Below are positions 63,523 to 64,000 of a stretch of DNA of 64,000 nt, in pieces; position 1 is the stretch's first letter; each line of letters starts with the position of its first letter. The translations under genes and the position numbers were made by a program. Source of the DNA: Oleomonas cavernae (GTDB taxonomy: Bacteria; Pseudomonadota; Alphaproteobacteria; Zavarziniales; Zavarziniaceae). A model generated the notes under the pieces. That model did not search any database. It saw only the letters and a list, made by a program, of their open reading frames with translations, and had not been told where the DNA came from. The stretch is taken from NCBI RefSeq assembly GCF_003590945.1, contig NZ_QYUK01000016.1, positions 310,001 through 374,000 of the forward strand. Reading direction: 5' to 3'.

Positions 63523-64000
63523 TCAGGCGCCGGGCTGCGGCTCCGGCCGGAAGCCGGGGCCGCGGTCGTCGCTGGCCTTGCCGGTGGGCGGCACGGCCGA
63601 GCCGGGGCCGATGTCGGCCGGCGGGTCGGCGGCGCTCACCTCGCGATGAATATTCTCGCCTTTCAGCAGGGCGCGAATTTCGTCGGCCGACAGGGTTTCA
63701 TACTCGAGAAGGCCCTTGGCGAGGATGTGGAGCTCGTCCATGTACGTGGTCAGCAGGTTCCGGGTGGTGGACTCGGCCGTGTCGATGATCCGGCGCACTT
63801 CTTCGTCGATCAGGCCCGCCGTGGCATCCGAAACGTTCTTGCGCTGCGTAACCGAGTGACCGAGGAAGACCTCTTCCTCGTTTTCGGAATAGCGCAGGCG
63901 GCCCAGTTTGTCGGACATGCCCCATTCGGTGACCATGCGGCGAGCCAGATTGGTCGCGACCTTGATATCGTTGGACGCGCCGGTGGTGACGTTCTCCTCG
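63523..64000 (-). CDS. ftsH: ATP-dependent zinc metalloprotease FtsH, C-terminal part (truncated by window edge)
   Basis: About 159 C-terminal residues of FtsH, the membrane AAA protease that degrades misfolded membrane proteins and regulators. The visible part begins in ENVTTGASNDIKVATNLARR, continues MVTEWGMSDKLGRL, FLGHSVTQRKNVSD, IDEEVRRIIDTA and ALLEYETLSADEI-like LLEYETLSADEIRALL, which are hallmarks of the FtsH peptidase domain after the HExxH site (outside the window). The last ~35 residues are a low-complexity tail rich in Pro, Gly and Asp. The gene enters from the right edge. Confidence 0.96.
   Translation of the reverse strand, partial: EENVTTGASNDIKVATNLARRMVTEWGMSDKLGRLRYSENEEEVFLGHSVTQRKNVSDATAGLIDEEVRRIIDTAESTTRNLLTTYMDELHILAKGLLEYETLSADEIRALLKGENIHREVSAADPPADIGPGSAVPPTGKASDDRGPGFRPEPQPGA

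Overview
The window is GC-rich DNA from an alphaproteobacterial chromosome, best matched by a Rhodospirillales-like lineage. The evidence is gene order and gene content: argH-lipoprotein gene-lysA-TIGR02302 gene; hpt-zinc-ribbon gene-ftsE-ftsX-phosphatase gene-ydcF-plsC; ftsH-folP-glmM-thiD; etfBA next to a 3-hydroxybutyryl-CoA dehydrogenase gene; a class II (B12-dependent) ribonucleotide reductase; and many palindromic intergenic repeats of types common in this class. No rRNA, tRNA or CRISPR array was seen.

Layout. 1-8.6 kb: end of a glutamine amidotransferase gene, a ferredoxin-NADP reductase, a YnfA-type membrane protein, a Phd/PemK-like toxin-antitoxin pair, a PduO-type cobalamin adenosyltransferase followed by a Sel1-repeat gene and a duplicated 3' fragment of the adenosyltransferase, a secreted hydrolase, then etfB-etfA-hbd. 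8.9-23.7 kb: two giant tandem RTX (calcium-binding beta-roll) genes; the second is interrupted by four single-base frameshifts. 23.7-32.2 kb: PhoD phosphatase, HPP membrane protein, TlpA thioredoxin, argH, lipoprotein, lysA and a TIGR02302 envelope protein. 32.3-37.1 kb is an accessory patch: an AbiE-type toxin-antitoxin system whose toxin carries extra WYL-like and zinc-finger parts, a GST, two CpdR-like receivers, and a second Phd/PemK-like module set into the 3' end of a receiver gene. 37.2-43.4 kb: hpt, zinc-ribbon protein, ftsEX, HAD phosphatase homologue, YdcF, PlsC and a glycerophosphodiester phosphodiesterase. 43.5-46.2 kb: a complete IS1595-type element with 8-bp target duplication and cargo genes. 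46.4-49.9 kb: nrdJ with an in-frame intein. 50-64 kb: FixL/FixJ-like two-component genes, a chloroperoxidase-like hydrolase, DoxX, LemA, DUF2207 protein, a D-amino-acid-dehydrogenase-like oxidoreductase, an MFS exporter, thiD, glmM, folP and the end of ftsH.

How the parts fit. The core genes are housekeeping: amino acid, folate, thiamine and cell-wall precursor synthesis, division (FtsEX) and fatty-acid oxidation electron transfer. Accessory insertions (two PemK-like modules, AbiE, the Sel1 gene and the IS) sit between them, and two of these have left duplicated 3' ends of the gene they landed beside. The most unusual items are the structured, probably minus-strand leader RNA inside the IS1595-type element, the intein placed directly before the catalytic radical cysteine of NrdJ, and the duplicated gene ends.

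Caution: seven reading-frame breaks (YnfA, Sel1 gene, four in the second RTX gene, TIGR02302 gene) can each be repaired by adding one base, mostly a G or C in a short run. This looks more like base-calling error than biology.
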